Below, piece by piece: positions 54,457 to 63,781 of a DNA stretch of 64,000 bases. The DNA comes from Cytobacillus depressus (GTDB lineage Bacteria > Bacillota > Bacilli > Bacillales > Cytobacillaceae): the NCBI RefSeq assembly GCF_008923245.1, contig NZ_WBOS01000001.1:992001-1056000 (forward strand), in the 5' to 3' direction. The stretch's first letter is position 1, and every line of letters starts with the position of its first letter. The notes under the pieces are model-generated. The model was not told the origin of the DNA. It made no database searches and was given only the letters and a program-made list of their open reading frames with translations. Both the position numbers and the translations under genes were made by a program.

Positions 54457-56043
54457 ATGAACTCTGTTAGCATTCCGAATAAATTAACTGATTTATTAAA
54501 AGGCAATAACATTCAAGTACAATTATCTGTTCCTCAGCTTGTGGAAAAGGTATTAAATCGTAAAGAAGGCTCACTTACTTCAACTGGTGCTGTTTGTGCA
54601 ACAACTGGAAAGTATACTGGCCGTTCTCCTAAAGATAAATATATTGTAGAAGAAGCATCTTCAAAAGATAAAATTGACTGGGGCAGTGTAAACCAGCCTA
54701 TTTCAGAAGAAGCATTTTCAAATCTTTATGATAAAGTTTTAAACTACCTGCTAGAAAAAGAAGAAGTATTTGTATTTAAAGGTTTTGCAGGTGCTGACAC
54801 GAAACATCGCCTTCCAATTCAAGTAATTAACGAATATGCATGGCATAATTTATTTGCTCACCAGCTTTTCATCCGCCCGTCTGATGAAGAATTATTAGAT
54901 CATCAAGCGGAATTTTCTGTTATTTCTGCTCCTACTTTTAAAGCAGATCCAGCTGTTGACGGTACAGCATCTGAAACATTTATTATTGTATCTTTTGAGC
55001 GCCGTACTGTTTTAATCGGCGGTACAGAATATGCTGGAGAAATTAAGAAATCGATTTTCTCTGTTATGAACTACTTACTTCCGGAAAACGGCATTTTACC
55101 AATGCACTGCTCTGCCAACGTTGGCAATGAGGGAGATGTTGCATTATTCTTCGGTCTATCTGGAACAGGTAAGACAACATTATCAGCAGATCCAAATCGT
55201 CGTCTGATCGGTGACGATGAGCACGGCTGGTCTCCAAACGGTGTATTCAATATCGAAGGCGGCTGCTATGCAAAATGCATCGGTTTAACTCGCGAAAAAG
55301 AACCACAAATTTTTGATGCCATCCGTTTCGGTTCTGTGCTTGAAAATGTTGTGATTAACAGCGAATCACGTGTAGCTGATTATGATGATAACACATTAAC
55401 TGAAAATACGCGCGCAGCATACCCGTTGCAAGCGATTGATAATATCGTTGATCCAAGCATTGCTGGTCATCCAAATACAATTGTATTTTTAACAGCTGAT
55501 GCGTTTGGCGTATTGCCTCCTATCGCAAAATTATCTAAAGAGCAAGCGATGTACCATTTCCTAAGTGGATATACATCGAAGCTTGCTGGTACAGAGCGTG
55601 GAATTACTTCACCTCAAGCAACGTTCTCAACTTGCTTTGGTTCACCATTCCTTCCGCTTCCTGCAACAGAGTATGCAGAAATGCTTGGGAAGAAAATCGA
55701 TGAGCACAATGCAAAGGTATTCTTAGTGAATACAGGCTGGACTGGCGGCGAATACGGCGTTGGTAACCGCATGAAGCTTGCTTACACTCGTGCGATGGTA
55801 CAATCTGCATTAGAAGGCGAATTAAATAATGTAGAGACTGTGAAAGACGATATCTTCGGTCTTGAAATTCCGTTACACGTACCAGGTGTACCTGATGAAG
55901 TTCTTCAGCCAAACAAAACATGGGCTGACCAAGCGGCATATGAAACAAAGGCTAAGGAATTAGCAGCGAAATTCCGTGAGAACTTTAAGAAGTTTTCTAA
56001 CGTCCCTGCTGAAATTGAAGAACAGGGCGGACCGATTGCATAA
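54457..56043 (+). CDS. pckA: Phosphoenolpyruvate carboxykinase (ATP)
   Basis: Gluconeogenic oxaloacetate to PEP step. 528 residues. Family signatures [24 protein letters not shown] region, P-loop [15 protein letters not shown] (~res 230-244) and metal-binding [27 protein letters not shown] and [16 protein letters not shown] at the C-terminal end. Ribosome binding site GGAAGG. R2-e follows directly at its stop codon. Confidence 0.98.
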   Translation: MNSVSIPNKLTDLLKGNNIQVQLSVPQLVEKVLNRKEGSLTSTGAVCATTGKYTGRSPKDKYIVEEASSKDKIDWGSVNQPISEEAFSNLYDKVLNYLLEKEEVFVFKGFAGADTKHRLPIQVINEYAWHNLFAHQLFIRPSDEELLDHQAEFSVISAPTFKADPAVDGTASETFIIVSFERRTVLIGGTEYAGEIKKSIFSVMNYLLPENGILPMHCSANVGNEGDVALFFGLSGTGKTTLSADPNRRLIGDDEHGWSPNGVFNIEGGCYAKCIGLTREKEPQIFDAIRFGSVLENVVINSESRVADYDDNTLTENTRAAYPLQAIDNIVDPSIAGHPNTIVFLTADAFGVLPPIAKLSKEQAMYHFLSGYTSKLAGTERGITSPQATFSTCFGSPFLPLPATEYAEMLGKKIDEHNAKVFLVNTGWTGGEYGVGNRMKLAYTRAMVQSALEGELNNVETVKDDIFGLEIPLHVPGVPDEVLQPNKTWADQAAYETKAKELAAKFRENFKKFSNVPAEIEEQGGPIA

Positions 56044-56198
56044 AGTGAAACTTCATTCAGTGGGGGGGCTTTTCATCCCCCATTGAATGTTAGTTGAACT
56101 TATCGGGCCTTTACGGGCAGTTGATCTCCCACCAAAACTTCTTCGATTCTTCTAAAGTTTTATGGTGGGGATCTTACTGCCCGTTAATCTGCGATAAT
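56044..56198 (-). repeat. R2 structured repeat, copy e
   Basis: AGTGAAACTTCATTCAGTGGGGG/CCCCCATTGAATG hairpin, TTAGTTGAACTTATCGGGCC, TTTACGGGCAGTTGATCTCCCACC..AACTT..AAGTT..GGTGGGGATCTTACTGCCCGT long hairpin, TTAATCTGCGATAA. It starts on the base after the pckA stop. Same orientation as copy c. Confidence 0.9.
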
Positions 56199-56202
56199 TT
56201 TT

Positions 56203-56232
56203 AAGGGTGTCACTTTTCGTGACACCTTTTTT
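56203..56232. terminator. Bidirectional terminator pckA / ytmA
   Basis: AAGGGTGTCAC/GTGACACCTT with a 5-nt loop and T runs on both sides. Includes the last ytmA codons. Confidence 0.85.
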
Positions 56233-56989
56233 GGTTTTTCATCCAATTTGTTAAGTCCGCAACTACTTTTCGATTTGTGGCAGGCGGAAAATAGTGCGTG
56301 AAATCTTCAAAGTACCAGCTCTCAACTTTTTTGTTAAGCTCCTTCAACCTTTTCTCCAACCGATATGCGTGTTCGACAGAGACATTTTTGTCTTGTTCCC
56401 CGTGAATAATTAAAGTTGGGACTTCGAGCTCTTCCAATTGAAAAAGAGGTGTTCGGTATTCATACCGTTCAGGAAACTTAGTTGGGGTGCCGCCAATCAC
56501 TCTTTTCATCATTCTCCGAAGATCGTCACGTTCTACATAAGTCAGAAACATATCGCTCACACCGCCCCATGTAACAAGTGATTTCGTCTCCGGGAACTGA
56601 ATGGCTGTTAATAGTGCCATCACTCCCCCTCTTGAGAAGCCAAATATATGTACATCCTTTACACGGGGATGTGATTGTAATAGCTGAAAGCCAGCGAATG
56701 CATCATTACGATCTTCACCCGCAAAGTCTTCATTCCCTTCTCCTCCCTGATTTCCTCGATAAAATGGGGCGAAAACAATAAAACCTTCCGAGGCAAACTG
56801 AATGATGCGTCCCGGTCTTACTTTTCCGACGCTTTTTATGCCCCCGCGCAAATAGAGAAAGCCATCATATACCCCTCCATCCTTTGGTTCAGCAAGCAAA
56901 CCTTTAATTTTCAAATCCCCTGATAGATAGGTAACAATTGATAATTCAATATTTGGATGAGGAGATGGGAATTTTTGTTTACTGATCAT
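56210..56989 (-). CDS. ytmA: Alpha/beta-hydrolase YtmA
   Basis: 259 residues of the prolyl oligopeptidase/dienelactone hydrolase type. Catalytic Ser in GFSRGGVM (~res 117-124), Asp in IIHGEQDKNVSVEH, His in DFTHYFPP. No signal peptide; substrate unknown. Start after AAAAGGAGTTGAGACCGC. Divergent to ytlA. Confidence 0.88.
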   Translation of the reverse strand: MISKQKFPSPHPNIELSIVTYLSGDLKIKGLLAEPKDGGVYDGFLYLRGGIKSVGKVRPGRIIQFASEGFIVFAPFYRGNQGGEGNEDFAGEDRNDAFAGFQLLQSHPRVKDVHIFGFSRGGVMALLTAIQFPETKSLVTWGGVSDMFLTYVERDDLRRMMKRVIGGTPTKFPERYEYRTPLFQLEELEVPTLIIHGEQDKNVSVEHAYRLEKRLKELNKKVESWYFEDFTHYFPPATNRKVVADLTNWMKNQKRCHEK

Positions 56990-57162
56990 GCGGTCTCAAC
57001 TCCTTTTTAAAACTGGCCAATATTTTGCAAAAGCGACCGATAAAATGGGGTAAATTTCCATTTCTCATTATAAAATTTCCATATAGGCATTCACACATTT
57101 TTTGCACACTCATACGATAATGTAGGCTAAAAAGCATATTTTTTACTTCAGGAGGTTTCCTT

Positions 57163-58161
57163 ATGAAAAAGTGGCTAAAGATTAGTTTTTCACTCCTGCT
57201 TATTTCCATTCTCATTATACCATTGGCTGCATGTGGGAAGGACAAAGTTCAAAATGTTCGTATCGGTGAAGTCACTCGTTCCATTTTCTACGCGCCACAA
57301 TATGTTGCAATTGCAAAAGGTTTTTTTGAGGAACAAGGGCTTAATGTTACACTAACGACGACTGCTGGCGGAGATAAAACGATGACCGCATTGCTTTCCG
57401 ACAGCATCGATGTTGCCCTTGTTGGGTCTGAAACTTCCATCTATGTATCTGCCCAAGGGTCCAATGATCCGGTCATTAATTTCGCTCAGCTCACTCAGAC
57501 TGATGGCACCTTCCTCGTCTCCCGCCAAAAATTAGAGAATTTCACGTGGGATATGTTAAAAGGCACAACTTTCCTTGGCCAGCGCAAAGGGGGAATGCCG
57601 CAAATGGCTGGTGAGTTTGTTTTGAAGAAGCACGGAATTGATCCTCATAAAGATTTAGAGTTAATCCAAAATGTCGATTTTGCCAATATCGCTCCTGCTT
57701 TTGCCTCAGGCACGGGTGAATTCGTCCAGCTGTTTGAACCGACGGCGAGTGTATTTGAAAAAGAAGGAAAAGGTTATATAGTCGCTTCCTTTGGCACAGA
57801 ATCCGGACATATCCCATATACAACCTTCATGACAAAACAAAGCTATATTAACGAAAATAAAGAAACAGTGGAGAAGTTCACAAGAGCCATCTATAAGGCT
57901 CAGAGCTGGGTAGAAAATCACAGCGCAAAAGAAACAGCTATGGTCATTAAAGACTTCTTCGATAATACCGAACTCGACATTATCGAAATGGTCGTCAAGC
58001 GCTATAAAAGCCAAGGCTCATATTCGACAGATCCAATTTTAGATCAAGAAGAATGGGATAACCTGCAAAACATTATGGAAGAGGCAGGAGAACTTCCAAA
58101 ACGTGTGGATTACAAATCACTCGTTAATACAGAAATTGCTGAAAGTGTAATGAAGAAGTAA
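57163..58161 (+). CDS. ytlA: ABC transporter substrate-binding lipoprotein YtlA
   Basis: 332 residues. Class II signal peptide with lipobox PLAAC (Cys ~res 24), then an SsuA/ThiY-type binding fold: IGEVTRSIFYAPQYVAIAKGFF, GGDKTMTALLSDSIDVALVGSETS, LGQRKGGMPQMAGEFVLK. Related to sulfonate/nitrate/taurine binders; the real ligand is unknown. Start follows AGGAGGTTTCCTT. Head of the ytlA-ytlC-ytlD operon. Confidence 0.9.
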   Translation: MKKWLKISFSLLLISILIIPLAACGKDKVQNVRIGEVTRSIFYAPQYVAIAKGFFEEQGLNVTLTTTAGGDKTMTALLSDSIDVALVGSETSIYVSAQGSNDPVINFAQLTQTDGTFLVSRQKLENFTWDMLKGTTFLGQRKGGMPQMAGEFVLKKHGIDPHKDLELIQNVDFANIAPAFASGTGEFVQLFEPTASVFEKEGKGYIVASFGTESGHIPYTTFMTKQSYINENKETVEKFTRAIYKAQSWVENHSAKETAMVIKDFFDNTELDIIEMVVKRYKSQGSYSTDPILDQEEWDNLQNIMEEAGELPKRVDYKSLVNTEIAESVMKK

Positions 58162-58180
58162 TTGAACTTTACTAATAAAA

Positions 58181-58521
58181 GTGAGTGTTCAAAAAGGAGG
58201 ACAAAAAGAGCCGAGAAGTTCAAGAAAGCGAAGCCTTTGAGCACCGGAACGTATGCTTTTAATACGTGAGGAGCGGAGAAGCAAGCTGACTTCAAAAAGT
58301 GGAAGTGCCTTGGTCAGCCCTGACAAGCATAAGACGGCTTACGTAGTGGCTCGATCTTTAGCCACGCAGTAAGATGGCTTATGACCTCGAGGGGCTTGGC
58401 ACTGGAACTAGATTAACCGAAATTCGACAGCTTTTTGAATTATCTTCTCGAAAAAACATCGCACGAAGAAAAAGTGCACTTCTTTTTCGAGGAATTTTTC
58501 CCGGACTTTTTGAACATTCTC
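58181..58521 (+). repeat. R3 element with TTCAAAAAG inverted ends, split by R1-l
   Basis: Left end GAGTGTTCAAAAAGGAGGAC, right end GGACTTTTTGAACATTCTC form an inverted pair. Between them are AATACGTGAGGAGCGGAGA and GAAAAAGTGCACTTCTTTTTC. R1-l (58295-58412) sits inside. It fills the gap between ytlA and ytlC and ends just before the ytlC ribosome binding site. Confidence 0.6.
58295..58412 (+). repeat. R1 mosaic repeat, copy l, nested within R3
   Basis: AAAAAGTGGAAGTGCC to GCACTGGAACTAGAT. Contains TGACAAGCATAAGACGG, a GTGGCT/AGCCAC hairpin and ATGGCTTATGACCTCGAGGGG. Termini are more diverged than in other copies. Confidence 0.7.
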
Positions 58522-58541
58522 TAAAAGGAGGGGCCCATTCT

Positions 58542-59321
58542 ATGGATTTCTTAACCGTTCATGGAATTCATCATACTTACTTTACGAAAAACTCTGCCAC
58601 GACAGCCCTCTCCGATGTTTCGCTTACAGTCGGAGAAGGAGAATTTGTTTCCTTTCTAGGACCTAGCGGATGCGGAAAAACAACTTTGCTTTCAATCATT
58701 GCCGGTTTACTTAAACCAGCGATTGGCACTGTTGCTCTTGAAGATAAAAAAGTTGAAACTACCCGCCAAAGTATCGGTTATATGCTCCAACAGGATTATC
58801 TTTTTCCATGGAAAACAATTGAAGAAAATATTTTACTCGGATTGAAAATTAGCCATCAGCTCGAACCGGTGAAAATAAAGTATGCACTCAACTTATTAGA
58901 AAAGATGGGACTGAAAGGAGTAGAATTGCAATATCCAAAGCAGCTTTCTGGCGGAATGAGGCAAAGAGTGGCACTTGTTCGCACTTTAGCGACGGAACCG
59001 AAGCTTCTAATGCTTGATGAGCCCTTCTCCGCTTTAGACTATCAGACGAAATTAAAACTCGAGGATCTTGTGTCTAATACTCTTAAATCCTTCGGAAAAA
59101 CAGCCATTCTTGTAACACATGATATTGGCGAAGCGATTGCCATGAGTGACCGAATTTTCTTATTTTCCTCAAGTCCGGGCAAGCTGCACAAAGTTTTCAC
59201 GGTGCCAAAAGAATTACGGGAAGAAACTCCTTTTAACGCCCGCAGTCATGAAGTTTATTCAACGATTTTTAACTCAATCTGGAAGGAGCTGGATTCCCTT
59301 GAGCATGCAAACAACTGTTAA
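58542..59321 (+). CDS. ytlC: ABC transporter ATPase YtlC
   Basis: 259 residues. Walker [16 protein letters not shown] (~res 40-54), Q-loop LQQDYLFPW, signature [15 protein letters not shown], Walker [13 protein letters not shown], and H-loop ILVTHD. SsuB/TauB class. ATG at 58542 with AAGGAGG; the longer upstream frame crosses the R1 repeat and lacks this signal. Overlaps ytlD by 23 bp. Confidence 0.93.
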   Translation: MDFLTVHGIHHTYFTKNSATTALSDVSLTVGEGEFVSFLGPSGCGKTTLLSIIAGLLKPAIGTVALEDKKVETTRQSIGYMLQQDYLFPWKTIEENILLGLKISHQLEPVKIKYALNLLEKMGLKGVELQYPKQLSGGMRQRVALVRTLATEPKLLMLDEPFSALDYQTKLKLEDLVSNTLKSFGKTAILVTHDIGEAIAMSDRIFLFSSSPGKLHKVFTVPKELREETPFNARSHEVYSTIFNSIWKELDSLEHANNC

Positions 59322-60108
59322 TCAACTTCATCAGAAATATTTACAGTCTTTAAAACGGGAAAAAAGGTGGGTCCGTTTCTACCAGCTTATTATTTTTTTA
59401 ATCTTTTTTTCCGGATGGGAGCTAGCGAGTCGAATGCAATGGATTGACCCGCTCATATTTAGTTCACCTTCAAAAGTTGGGAGCTTATTTCTCACAAAGG
59501 TTCAAGACGGAAGTTTATTTATTGATCTAAGCTTCACATTATCAGAAACAGTATTTGGCTTTATTCTCGGCACTTTGATCGGAACATTACTAGCTGCTAT
59601 TCTCTGGTGGTCTCCAATGCTTTCGAAAATATTAGACCCTTACTTAGTCGTTCTCAACTCCATGCCTAAAGTCGCGCTTGGTCCGATATTGATCGTCGCT
59701 TTAGGGCCAAATTTCACGTCGATAGTAGCGATGGGAGCAATTATTTCTATTATCATTACGACCATCGTTGTCTATACATCCTTTAAAGAGGTAGATCTGA
59801 ATTATATTAAAGTGCTGCAAACCTTTGGCGCTAACCGGGTGCAAATCTTTAAAGAATCCATTCTGCCCGCTTCCTTCCCTGTCATTATCTCCACCTTGAA
59901 GGTCAATGTTGGCTTATCTTGGGTTGGTGTCATCGTCGGGGAATTTCTCGTCTCCTCCAAAGGTCTCGGCTATATGATCATTTACGGATTTCAAGTATTT
60001 AATTTCACTCTTGTTATGCTTTCCCTGCTCGTTGTTGCCGTCTTTGCAACCCTCATGTATCAGCTCGTCGAACTGCTTGAAAAGAAATTAATTAAACATG
60101 GATCATAA
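59299..60108 (+). CDS. ytlD: ABC transporter permease YtlD
   Basis: 269 residues, about six transmembrane helices, SsuC/TauC family. EAA-type loop in [25 protein letters not shown] (~res 182-206). [24 protein letters not shown] precedes the core. TTG at 59299 with GGAG 10 nt upstream and an overlap with ytlC suggest coupled translation; ATG at 59305 is an alternative. R1-m starts at its stop codon. Confidence 0.9.
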   Translation: MSMQTTVNQLHQKYLQSLKREKRWVRFYQLIIFLIFFSGWELASRMQWIDPLIFSSPSKVGSLFLTKVQDGSLFIDLSFTLSETVFGFILGTLIGTLLAAILWWSPMLSKILDPYLVVLNSMPKVALGPILIVALGPNFTSIVAMGAIISIIITTIVVYTSFKEVDLNYIKVLQTFGANRVQIFKESILPASFPVIISTLKVNVGLSWVGVIVGEFLVSSKGLGYMIIYGFQVFNFTLVMLSLLVVAVFATLMYQLVELLEKKLIKHGS

Positions 60109-60358
60109 GAAAAGCGGAAGCGGCTTGATCGAGGAACGTCAACTAAAAACCACCACGTCTTATGACGAACATCGACGTCAGCACATCCTGTGCAAGTCCG
60201 ACAAGCACAAGCCAATCCTCCCTGAAAAGTGAGCTCTACCTTTCAGGGAGGATTGGCTTGTGACCTCGAGGTCGACAAGAACGCGACGCCCACCCAAAAG
60301 CTTCTCTTTTGATCGTGCGATGATTACGCTGCCGAAGCCTTCCTTGTGGAGCTAGACA
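60108..60358 (+). repeat. R1 mosaic repeat, copy m
   Basis: Begins at the last base of the ytlD stop (AGAAAAGCGGAAGCGG). Includes degenerate ACCACGTCTTATGACG, hairpin GCAC-ATCCT-GTGC, GAAAAGTGAGC..TTTCAGG, GACCTCGAGGTCGAC and the CCCAAAAGCTTC..CCTTCCTT insertion module; the last hairpins are lost. Ends GGAGCTAGACAAT. Confidence 0.85.
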
Positions 60359-60366
60359 ATGAAGAA

Positions 60367-60395
60367 AACGGCATTACACCATGCCGTTTTTCTCT
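60367..60395. terminator. Bidirectional terminator ytlD / ytkD
   Basis: AACGGCAT/ATGCCGTT with a 6-nt loop and T runs; contains the ytkD stop. Confidence 0.8.
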
Positions 60396-60850
60396 AGAAT
60401 CCTATTTATACTTTTTTCCACAACGGCATCCTTCATAATGAAGCTATACTCGGGCGCCCATCTTCGTGTAAGTATATCTCCATCTATTAATACAGGTCCA
60501 TTAGTTTCATAATAATGGCCTTTCTCTTCCAACTTTTCAACATTCCCAAAGAATATTGCTTTTACAAAAGAGGTATTTGAACGGATCACTTCATATTCTC
60601 CAATCCATTGCAAATCTTTAATGACCGCACCCGTTTCCTCTAAGGCTTCTCTGCGCGCAGCCCCTTCAAGCGATTCCCCTATTTCTACCTTCCCTCCTGG
60701 GAACTCCAACCCTCTTTTCGAATGGTTTGTCAGCAGCCACTGTTTACCCATTTTACAAATAATAAAGACATGCTCCGGCTGTTTATGAAAAGAATGAGGT
60801 TTAAAAGATATTCTGACCGTTCCCCCATTCGCATCTAAAAATGATTCCAT
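60374..60850 (-). CDS. ytkD: Nudix hydrolase YtkD (8-oxo-dGTPase type)
   Basis: 158 residues. Nudix box from GGKVEIGESLEGAARREA to LEETGA (~res 51-73). In B. subtilis YtkD hydrolyses 8-oxo-(d)GTP and protects against oxidative mutagenesis. The ribosome binding site is weak (GCGAGTGATTAA). The neighbour dps-luxS block nearby matches B. subtilis. Confidence 0.93.
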   Translation of the reverse strand: MESFLDANGGTVRISFKPHSFHKQPEHVFIICKMGKQWLLTNHSKRGLEFPGGKVEIGESLEGAARREALEETGAVIKDLQWIGEYEVIRSNTSFVKAIFFGNVEKLEEKGHYYETNGPVLIDGDILTRRWAPEYSFIMKDAVVEKSINRILEKNGMV

Positions 60851-61029
60851 TTAATCACTCGCCAATCCAAAGTTCTTACATTAAATTATATCGCGAAAAA
60901 GCTTCTGTTACTAATTTCATATTTCCTATAACTAATTTTGTGAAGAAAGTATGAATCTGCATAAAATTGAAACCATTGGTTAATTTTTCCGTATATAATA
61001 AGTGAATAATGATAAAGGGGATGTCTATT

Positions 61030-61893
61030 TTGAAAAAAACATTATCCATTTTGGCAGGCTTCCTTCTAATCTTCATGTTAGCTGCATGTAACCAAACAGC
61101 TACGCCTGTCAATAAAGAAGGAACAAACAAAACTGAGCCAGAAGTAACTGAAAAACCATCTGAATTAACATTAGAAGAAGTTTTGGAAAAATCAACAGAG
61201 GCTTCTAATGGCTTGAAAAGCTTTTCTGTAAAAATGGATGTAGAACAAGACATGTCTTCTGATCAAGAGGAATTAAATATGAATACTCAATCTATTATTG
61301 AAATGGATGTAGTTACTGACCCAATGGCATTTTATCAAAAAATGACAATGTCATTAGCCGATACAGGAGAAAATTTCCAAACGGAAAGTTATTTTTCTGA
61401 AGATGGAATGTTCTTTTATGAACCATCTGGCCAGCAATGGATGAAGTTTCCTCAAGAAATGACTGATGCTTTCTTACAAATGGCTGGACAGCAATCTAAT
61501 CCTGGCGACGAATTAAAGAAATTACAAAAGTTTGTTGAGGACTTTACATTCGAACAAGATGCAAAGAATTATATTTTAAAATTAAAAGCATCTGGTGACA
61601 AATTCAATGACTTTATTAAAGAAACAGCTGCAGAAGCCCTTCCTCCTGAAATGGCGATGGAAGGTTTAATGGACGATATGAAAATTAACGCTGTAGAATA
61701 TGAATTCCTGATTGATAAAGAATCATTTTATCCAGTAGCTTTAGATGTGTTAATGGAAATGGAAATGACAATTGAAGATCAAACGATCGTCATGAAACAA
61801 AAAATGAATGGCCAATACTCAAAACTCAATGAGATTGAAGCGATCACTGTACCACAAGAAGTGATTGATTCTGCGGTCGAAATGGAATTTTAA
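61030..61893 (+). CDS. DUF6612-type lipoprotein
   Basis: 287 residues. Signal peptide MKKTLSILAGFLLIFMLAAC with Cys at ~20. The mature part has the LppX/LolA-like look of the DUF6612 family: SFSVKMDVEQDMSSD, SIIEMDVVTDPMAFYQKM, YFSEDGMFFYEPSGQQWMKF. Probably a surface-anchored lipid-/hydrophobe-binding protein. TTG at 61030, AGGGG 9 nt upstream; an upstream Met-Ile-Lys-Gly start lies inside the ribosome binding region. Confidence 0.8.
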   Translation: MKKTLSILAGFLLIFMLAACNQTATPVNKEGTNKTEPEVTEKPSELTLEEVLEKSTEASNGLKSFSVKMDVEQDMSSDQEELNMNTQSIIEMDVVTDPMAFYQKMTMSLADTGENFQTESYFSEDGMFFYEPSGQQWMKFPQEMTDAFLQMAGQQSNPGDELKKLQKFVEDFTFEQDAKNYILKLKASGDKFNDFIKETAAEALPPEMAMEGLMDDMKINAVEYEFLIDKESFYPVALDVLMEMEMTIEDQTIVMKQKMNGQYSKLNEIEAITVPQEVIDSAVEMEF

Positions 61894-61902
61894 TAAACAG
61901 GC

Positions 61903-61947
61903 AGGTAGCCCTAAGCATGAGATACGGGGCTACCTCATACTTTTTCT
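61903..61947 (+). terminator. Terminator after the DUF6612 lipoprotein
   Basis: GGTAGCCC/GGGGCTACC hairpin then TACTTTTTC. Confidence 0.75.
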
Positions 61948-62281
61948 AAAAGTTTTGATTTTCATCCCCATCCAATATACCCATGCTCTCAATATGGCTC
62001 CTTGCTTCTTCATCTCCCAACTCGTAAATCATTCCGTATACTTTTTTAATGGTTTTATCATAGGCATCATTATCTTTATCATTGTGATACTCCATAAACG
62101 GAATATGTGCTCGAACAAAGCTTTTCCACTCATTACTATAATTATGGTCAAAGTATTCCCGCAATGAAGTAATTTCCTCATCTGTCGCTTCTATTTTAAA
62201 ATCCCAAGCTGAGTCTGTTGTACTTTGGGTGATTTCGCCCGTTTCTACTTTAATATAATACGTTTTCTTATTTTCACTCAT
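61946..62281 (-). CDS. Hypothetical protein, 111 aa
   Basis: Not recognised by a domain name. Acidic, no membrane segment: SENKKTYYIKVETGEITQST, FKIEATDEEITSLREYFDHN, RAHIPFMEYHNDKDNDAYDK. Similar proteins are common hypothetical Bacillus entries. ATG at 62281 with GGGG 9 nt upstream. Convergent with the lipoprotein gene. Confidence 0.7.
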   Translation of the reverse strand: MSENKKTYYIKVETGEITQSTTDSAWDFKIEATDEEITSLREYFDHNYSNEWKSFVRAHIPFMEYHNDKDNDAYDKTIKKVYGMIYELGDEEARSHIESMGILDGDENQNF

Positions 62282-62463
62282 TTTCATTATCCCCTTTGTA
62301 ATATCCTTATCACTTATCTTTTCCACACTTGAAAAAATCATGTAAGCTTGTCGTTCATTAAGGCAGGATTATTTCCAATTAACGCATAATTTTAATCATT
62401 AAGGGGATTCAATAAGTATAAAATAGAAGAACAAAAGGCGAATATTGAAACTGGAGGTGCTTT

Positions 62464-62718
62464 ATGAAAATTGTAGATGAATTGTATGAGCTTTATCGGC
62501 ATAAGCTCACCGGTGATGAAGAAGATATTGATATGCTGACTTTTGCTTTTCTCGAGGAAATGAACAGAGAAGATCTGCTCAAAATGATTCAAGATTTAAA
62601 TAACCAAGAGCTTTACGATTTGATGGGACTTTATTTAATTGAAAGTTTAAAGGGCAAGTTTGCAAGTGAAGATTATCGCCCACAGCGAAGTCCTTTACAC
62701 CAACGAAATATACACTAA
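62464..62718 (+). CDS. DUF6154-type small protein
   Basis: 84 residues, helical, acidic: MKIVDELYELYRHKLTGDEED, then MLTFAFLEEMNREDLLKMIQDLNNQELYDLM. Looks like the Bacillus DUF6154 family; function unknown. Ribosome binding site CTGGAGG, a good fit. Followed by a terminator. Confidence 0.75.
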   Translation: MKIVDELYELYRHKLTGDEEDIDMLTFAFLEEMNREDLLKMIQDLNNQELYDLMGLYLIESLKGKFASEDYRPQRSPLHQRNIH

Positions 62719-62741
62719 TATTGCTGGATACATAAAATAGC

Positions 62742-62788
62742 AACAAAAGCAGGTAATTCATAAAAATGAATTTTCCCTGCTTTTGTTT
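62742..62788. terminator. Terminator after the 84-aa gene
   Basis: AACAAAAGCAGG/CCTGCTTTTGTT with internal AATTCAT/ATGAATT pairing. Confidence 0.85.
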
Positions 62789-62790
62789 CA

Positions 62791-62832
62791 TCCAGCTTCA
62801 GCACCTAGCCCCGACAAGGTACTTGCGCTTTT
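62791..62832 (-). repeat. R1 minimal hairpin, copy n
   Basis: CAGCTTCAGCACCTAG, CCCCGACAAG, GTACTTGCGCTTTT: both R1 termini and little else. Directly at the dps stop codon. Confidence 0.6.
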
Positions 62833-62837
62833 GTCTT

Positions 62838-63275
62838 TTAACCTAAGTAAGCTTTTAACATCCAAATATGCTTTTTTAAACTTTGCTTGAGGGCAATGAG
62901 CATATCACCTGTTCCCTCATCATTCGCTTCCTCTGCAAGGACTATTCCATCCTGAAGCTCGTCCGCCATTTTTTCAAAATCATTACATAAAGTTCTGACC
63001 ATCTCTTCTTCCTTCTCGGTTCCAGTCGCCTCTTTAATTGATGCTATTTCAAGGCACTCCCTCATTGTAGCAACAGGGTTTCCTTCTATAGACAAAATTC
63101 TCTCAGCTAATTCATCAATATGCTGATTAGCCTCATTGTACAGCTCTTCAAACTTTTCGTGAAGCGTAAAGAAATGGCGGCCTTTAATATTCCAATGGTA
63201 ATTATGAAGCTTGACATATAGAACTGTCCAATTAGCTACTTGTCTATTAACAGCTTGTTTTAGTTTATCATTCAT
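62838..63275 (-). CDS. dps: Dps ferritin-like DNA-protection/mini-ferritin
   Basis: 145 residues of the Dps family. Ferroxidase ligands in VKLHNYHWNIKGRHFFTLHEKFEELYNEANQHIDELAERI (His, Asp and Glu, ~res 25-60). Dodecamer that oxidises and stores iron with peroxide. ATG at 63275 after GGAGGTTGATAGG. Confidence 0.95.
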   Translation of the reverse strand: MNDKLKQAVNRQVANWTVLYVKLHNYHWNIKGRHFFTLHEKFEELYNEANQHIDELAERILSIEGNPVATMRECLEIASIKEATGTEKEEEMVRTLCNDFEKMADELQDGIVLAEEANDEGTGDMLIALKQSLKKHIWMLKAYLG

Positions 63276-63402
63276 CCTATCAACCTCCATTTTTATAGTA
63301 CCCTCCAAATATCGTCCTAAACATAAATTTTATTCAAAGGTCATTCGTTTCTCCTTTAGAGCGATTTTCATGGTACACTGTTAGAGTGAAGGGGGGATAT
63401 CC

Positions 63403-63576
63403 ATGGTCACTGTTATAGCTATTTGTGTAATTATAGTAGCTATTGTTATTGTTTTGGCTGTTGTCACGACTTCAAAAGCCTATAAATATAATCATACTGT
63501 TGATACGGTCGATTCTCTTCCAATGAACAACCAAAATGATCAATCTGAAAAAGAGAGCAATAAGCAAATTTCATGA
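63403..63576 (+). CDS. ytzI: YtzI, small membrane protein
   Basis: 57 residues: one N-terminal transmembrane helix (VTVIAICVIIVAIVIVLAVV) followed by TTSKAYKYNHTVDTVDSLP and a polar Gln/Asn/Ser-rich tail. Matches the Bacillus YtzI protein. Ribosome binding site GGGGGATATCC. Upstream of luxS, divergent to dps. Confidence 0.8.
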   Translation: MVTVIAICVIIVAIVIVLAVVTTSKAYKYNHTVDTVDSLPMNNQNDQSEKESNKQIS

Positions 63577-63577
63577 A

Positions 63578-63619
63578 AAAAAGCTAAGAGTTCGCATGTC
63601 GCGTAACCCTTAGCTTTTT
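63578..63619. terminator. Bidirectional terminator ytzI / luxS
   Basis: AAAAAGCTAAG/CTTAGCTTTTT with internal GTTCGC/GCGTAAC pairs and T runs. Confidence 0.85.
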
Positions 63620-63642
63620 CCGTATACTGCCAAAACTTTTGA

Positions 63643-63778
63643 CTAGCTCCAGCGCCTAGTCCCGACGTACAGGATATACTAGTGTCGACAATGCGACAGG
63701 ACAAGGAAGTCTTCGGCAGCGTAATCATCGCAGGAACAATTTGCCTTATTATTGTTCCGAAGGCGCTTCCGCTTTTCT
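63643..63778 (-). repeat. R1 mosaic repeat, copy o
   Basis: TAGCTCCAGCGCCTAG to GGCGCTTCCGCTTTT. On the minus strand it carries a shortened insertion module (CGTGCGATGATTACGCTGCC..CTTCCTT), GTCCTGTCGC, GTATATCCTGTAC and GTCGGGA. Ends 4 nt from the luxS stop. Confidence 0.85.
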
Positions 63779-63781
63779 ACT

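Noticed and set aside
58374..58541. N-terminal extension of YtlC (56 extra codons)
   Set aside because: Translates R1/R3 repeat sequence; the proper ribosome binding site AAGGAGG is before the ATG at 58542.
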